NCBI GenBank assembly: GCA_948466345.1 | Contig: CAOKAC010000009.1 | Location: forward strand, 1-64,000 | Direction of reading: 5' to 3' | Length of the DNA stretch: 64,000 bases | Source of the DNA: an uncultured Clostridia bacterium | GTDB lineage: Bacteria; Bacillota; Clostridia; Oscillospirales; CAG-272 | In this document: positions 60,854-64,000 of the stretch, in pieces | Layout: each line of letters begins with the position of its first letter | How positions within the stretch are numbered: the stretch's first letter is position 1 | Program-made: the position numbers and the translations under genes | The notes under the pieces: model-generated | Told to the model about the DNA's origin: nothing | What the model saw: only the letters and a program-made list of their open reading frames with translations | The model's database searches: none

Positions 60854-62404
60854 TCACCTGCCTTCCGCCAATTTGTATGTTCCATCTGCAACGAGCTTGT
60901 CGCCTTCCAGATGGAGCGTTCGCTGTACAAGAAATACATCTTTTCCATTAATCAAAATCCGGTCGCCGGTATGAATATTGTTGTCCATAACGGCTTTGGC
61001 ATTGTAAAACTCCGAATGGAAATAATATTTAGCGTATAGATCCCGCAATGTGTTAAAATGCTTGTACGCCGTATCCGCGCCCACTCCGGTTACACGCATG
61101 GCGCTCGTATCCAGCACCAGTTCCGCCGCGCTGCCGGAATACGCCGTATTTCTCAAGGAATGTGTCTCCGCTTCCTCATCATCCGCCTTATACTTGATCG
61201 TCAAAGTACGATACGGCTCCCGCAGTTCCGTACTGTCGCCGCTGAATACCTGCACCTCCGGAATGATTTTCGGCCTGCTCATCCCTCGGTCAGTTGGATC
61301 TACTGGGGGTGCCTCCAAAGCGTCCTTTGTAGATTTAATCAAAATTCCATCGGAACGGCTGGTATCCACATACGCCCCGGCGGCAAGACACAATACGGTA
61401 AGCGCTTCTCTTTTCGTCATCTCTTTTTCAAAAGCACCCATAATCTGCATATCCAACATAGATGCGTCAGACTCCGGATCCAAAGCAACGGAAGATTGTC
61501 CTGCGTCCTCTCCATCGGATAAAATCCTTTTTATCCAATCGGTCAATGTCTTGTTCACAGAAGATATAGGCTTTATTTTAGACTTGTCCAGCTTGGACAG
61601 AATATCGTTGCCGGTTATGGAAATGCGCTGCCCCTGTATTTTTAAATCCGTTACATGGTGTTTTGCAATCCGCTCTCCGCCATACCAGATTTCAAAATCC
61701 TGCTGTTCCTGAAAGGTTGCCTCCGGATCCGCCCAAAGCACCACGCTGCTGGTATTGACCTGCAGCTGATCCGCCACCAAATTTACATTTTCCGTTACAG
61801 AAGCAGAAAGAACAGCGTCCCCTTCATATACTTCCTCGTGGCCGTAATCGATCCGGCATAGCCGTGCCCATCTGTGGCCAAACGACCAGCTTTTAAAGAC
61901 AATATCAAGCTGCACATATCCCTCTACCTTCTTTTTACAGAAAAATACGTTGCTGTCCGGATAAAACGTCTCCGTAACCGTTTTCTCTTCCTCCCCCGGA
62001 GCAGTCGCCAAATGCCAGACAAGCTCTACCTCGGCAGCATACTCCTCTTCTATAGGCGAAAAAAACAAAGTGATTCCGTCAGATGTAATCGGAAATCTTG
62101 CCCTTCCTTCCTCCATGTCAAACATACGAATTGTAAGAACAGGATAATACCTAAATTCACCGGTGCTGTCACACATGTCCTCACTGATATAGCCTACGCT
62201 TTCCGTTATATCGTCTCCCAGACAGTAAAACGGATATCCCACATCGCTGCTCATGTACTGTTCTTCAAAAGAAGCCAGCCGCCGGGGGATGCTGTCGTCC
62301 TGCAAGTCTTCCAGCCGGGCAAATGGACTTATATTATCGCTCGAAATTCTGGTACTTTTTTTATCAATGAGCGCATAGTTTTTATAAATGATTTTAGCAC
62401 CCAT
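60854..62404 (-). CDS. Tail hub/baseplate-like phage protein
   Basis: 516 residues without a signal or membrane helix. The position directly after a small tail protein and before receptor-binding genes is that of the tail hub or Tal-like protein. The middle (LWADPEATFQEQQDFEIWYG with HVTDLKIQGQRISITGNDIL) looks like hub-type beta domains, and the C-terminal VFLVQRTLHLEGDKLVADGT like the end of hub proteins that carry a cutting or binding domain. No peptidase motif is seen. Assigned mainly from gene order. Confidence 0.65.
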   Translation of the reverse strand: MGAKIIYKNYALIDKKSTRISSDNISPFARLEDLQDDSIPRRLASFEEQYMSSDVGYPFYCLGDDITESVGYISEDMCDSTGEFRYYPVLTIRMFDMEEGRARFPITSDGITLFFSPIEEEYAAEVELVWHLATAPGEEEKTVTETFYPDSNVFFCKKKVEGYVQLDIVFKSWSFGHRWARLCRIDYGHEEVYEGDAVLSASVTENVNLVADQLQVNTSSVVLWADPEATFQEQQDFEIWYGGERIAKHHVTDLKIQGQRISITGNDILSKLDKSKIKPISSVNKTLTDWIKRILSDGEDAGQSSVALDPESDASMLDMQIMGAFEKEMTKREALTVLCLAAGAYVDTSRSDGILIKSTKDALEAPPVDPTDRGMSRPKIIPEVQVFSGDSTELREPYRTLTIKYKADDEEAETHSLRNTAYSGSAAELVLDTSAMRVTGVGADTAYKHFNTLRDLYAKYYFHSEFYNAKAVMDNNIHTGDRILINGKDVFLVQRTLHLEGDKLVADGTYKLAEGR

Positions 62405-62409
62405 TGGCC

Positions 62410-62784
62410 TTACCTCCTTTTGGCAGACTGCGGTACAATCTCAAAGGACAGGTCAAACCAGTAATTTTCACCGTCCCGTATAAAGCCTAGGGTATCCGAC
62501 ACGCTGGTTATGTACCCGATAAATGTATAGGTGGTTTGCCCGTAAGGCATTTCAAAAATATGAAACTCATCCGGCGATGTGAGAATTTCATACAGCGCAT
62601 CGTACTGCTCCGGATGCAGCGCGGAAGTCTGCAGCTGTACCGAATAGTTATAAAAAGAACCGATTACCGACCGAATCGCCGTACCCGTAGTGGTGCTGCG
62701 GGCCGTTTCCCGCTCCTGCGCAGAAAACTTTCTGGACAGGGCTGTGACGCCCACGTCAAACTCTGTATTGTCGATTTTAAACAT
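62410..62784 (-). CDS. Small phage tail protein (distal-tail type by position)
   Basis: 124 residues, mixed strands, with VTALSRKFSAQERETARSTT followed by a conserved-looking YNYSVQLQTSALHPEQYDAL. The ATG at 62784 overlaps the tape-measure stop (TAATG) and has AGGAGG nine bases upstream. Located between tape measure and hub, the slot of distal-tail or tail-completion proteins. I recognise no named family. Confidence 0.68.
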   Translation of the reverse strand: MFKIDNTEFDVGVTALSRKFSAQERETARSTTTGTAIRSVIGSFYNYSVQLQTSALHPEQYDALYEILTSPDEFHIFEMPYGQTTYTFIGYITSVSDTLGFIRDGENYWFDLSFEIVPQSAKRR

Positions 62785-64000
62785 TACCAAACACCTCCTG
62801 AAGCAAGGCGGACGCCTCGCTCTGCTTTTACCGTTTCCATCATATCAAAGAGCACATTTTCCCGCACCTTTGCCTCTACGTTCAGGTAGATGGGCTGCTG
62901 GGTCTGCTCCGCGTTTGCACGGCGCACCGCGTCGTACACGCCTCCCGATACTGCCGCTACAATCTGGTCGTTGTTCATAACCACGTTCCGGCTTCCGAAT
63001 GATCCTACAAACTCCGGTCCCGCTTCTCTAGCTACGAACAGTTCCCCGTATCCGGGAATACCTCCTTCGGCCAATGCCGGCAATCCTTTGCTTGCAGCAA
63101 CAGCTTTTGCTATCACTTCTATTATAGTTAAAACTGTTTTTGCAATTTCTTTAATTTTTGATTCTTTTTTATTATCTGATATTTCATCGTCAAGTGTATT
63201 TAACGTTATTTTTATAATAATAGCTTCAGACCAAGTACCAAAAGTTGCAATCCAAATACCCTTAGCTACATTCAAAATATCAACGATTGAACAAAAGATT
63301 TCAAAAAGTGACATAAAAATCTCTAAAGCGATTATTGAAATATTTTCTATAACTTTTTTAATTTCTTCTTGTTTTTCTAGTATTAGGTCCATTCCTAAAT
63401 TCATAGCTATTTTCATATCAAACAAATAATTAAATAATGATGAATCGATATTTTCTGACTGTGAACCTATTGCTGCCTCAATTGTTTTTATATGTGTTCC
63501 TATTGAATTTATTAAACTATTTGTATATTGAGGAAAATTCATATTTATTATTTCACATAAAATATTACAGCAATCCCTTAACATAAATATCACTTCGTTG
63601 GTTGATGACCTCAACAACTCTTGGTTCGCCACAAGCATCCGTTCATTTATATTCGTACATAAAATTTCAAATCGAGCTGGAATGTCCCATGCAATAAGTG
63701 ACAATAAGCTTTCCTGATTGTTCATAAAAGCTTCTGTTAACATATCACTTAGTTGATCCATTTTTCTTGGTACATCCCATCCTAAAAATGACTGAGCATA
63801 TTCCTCCTGCGTATTAATGGATTCAGATAAATTTATAGACAAATCTTCTGTTAAAATTGGTAAATTCCATTCCAACATAGCCTGGAGTATCTGACTGTTA
63901 AATATATCAAAATCCAAACTAAGTTTAAATTTTTCTACTAACAATGGTATCCATGTAGATATAATATTTAATAATTTTTCAGAATCATCATTTTTCAATC
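62784..64000 (-). CDS. Tape measure protein, C-terminal part (cut by window edge)
   Basis: At least 404 residues; the frame is open to the right edge, so the gene continues. The C-terminus is typical of Firmicutes tape measures: ALAEGGIPGYGELFVAREAG, FGSRNVVMNNDQIVAAVSGG, then VYDAVRRAN. Upstream is a long, helical, hydrophobic segment with repeating (M)xWxxPxxxxxL units (EWNLPILTE, GWDVPRKMD, AWDIPARFE). The DNA from about 63120 to the edge is far more AT-rich than the last ~330 bases. It lies in TAATG overlap with the next gene. Confidence 0.85.
   Translation of the reverse strand, partial: LKNDDSEKLLNIISTWIPLLVEKFKLSLDFDIFNSQILQAMLEWNLPILTEDLSINLSESINTQEEYAQSFLGWDVPRKMDQLSDMLTEAFMNNQESLLSLIAWDIPARFEILCTNINERMLVANQELLRSSTNEVIFMLRDCCNILCEIINMNFPQYTNSLINSIGTHIKTIEAAIGSQSENIDSSLFNYLFDMKIAMNLGMDLILEKQEEIKKVIENISIIALEIFMSLFEIFCSIVDILNVAKGIWIATFGTWSEAIIIKITLNTLDDEISDNKKESKIKEIAKTVLTIIEVIAKAVAASKGLPALAEGGIPGYGELFVAREAGPEFVGSFGSRNVVMNNDQIVAAVSGGVYDAVRRANAEQTQQPIYLNVEAKVRENVLFDMMETVKAERGVRLASGGVW

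Noticed and set aside
1..64000. CRISPR arrays, insertion sequences, replication origins
   Set aside because: I saw no regularly spaced short repeats, no transposase frame and no DnaA-box cluster or dnaA/repA-type gene on reading through.
56342..64000. A complete prophage with attachment sites
   Set aside because: Only tail genes are in view; there is no integrase, capsid, terminase or visible flanking direct repeat. The two tRNA-Leu genes at the left end are over 56 kb away and show no sign of being the target.

Overview
The window looks like a piece of chromosome from an endospore-forming, strictly anaerobic Clostridia bacterium, probably of the gut-associated Oscillospirales/Ruminococcaceae kind (inference). 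The reasons are direct: a complete spoIIIAA-AH operon, spoIVB, spoIIIG (sigma-G) and spoIVA; a complete Rnf ferredoxin:NAD+ oxidoreductase operon; a clostridial nusB-xseA-xseB-ispA-tlyA-nadK-argR-recN block; and a glycine riboswitch in front of an AGCS-type Na+/amino-acid symporter. Most genes are on the minus strand.

Layout. 1-1612: two tRNA-Leu genes and purA. 1842-6055: spoIVB, spoIIIG, a nucleotidyltransferase-like gene and spoIVA, with recognisable sigma-F-like and sigma-E-like promoters. 6166-9753: a DUF4430-type lipoprotein, a small membrane protein whose ribosome-binding site lies inside a terminator-like hairpin, and a class A penicillin-binding protein. 9889-16975: tyrS, a HAD nucleotidase, murB, a short whiA and dnaE in one run. 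17033-25017: recN, argR, a DUF3781-like gene, nadK, tlyA, ispA, xseB, xseA, a second TsaD-like gene and nusB, read from a strong sigma-A promoter at 25065-25093. 25216-29681 (plus strand): an M23 peptidase, a DUF3021-like membrane protein, an SGNH lipoprotein, a rhodanese and a CoA-disulfide-reductase/rhodanese fusion. 29750-37196: a membrane protein of unknown function, ilvE, an SLH-domain protein, a 43-residue Asn/Gln/Lys-rich protein, the riboswitch-controlled symporter, and a large unknown membrane-anchored protein. 37229-44309: rnfCDGEAB behind a GH43 glycosidase gene. 44538-49334: spoIIIA operon. 49533-50933: ECF sigma factor with a candidate anti-sigma partner.

Accessory right end. 51082-56176 is a tightly overlapped three-gene operon coding for a TerB_N/TerB_C-type protein, a DUF2791/BrxD-like ATPase and an Lhr/BrxHI-like DEVH helicase, with its own extended -10 promoter. 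It resembles the ATPase-helicase half of a BREX type 2 locus joined to a Ter-domain protein and is the best candidate here for an incompletely described defence or DNA-stress system. It sits directly downstream of the end of a prophage (or phage-derived) tail module at 56342-64000: tape measure, small tail protein, hub-like protein, Ig-like-domain protein, tail-fibre-like protein with a DUF6273-like end, CBM5/12-type protein and an XhlA-like membrane protein. The tail module runs off the right edge, so its integration borders cannot be judged.

Start codons were chosen from family N-termini plus Shine-Dalgarno spacing. All domain names come from reading motifs by eye, not from a profile search.
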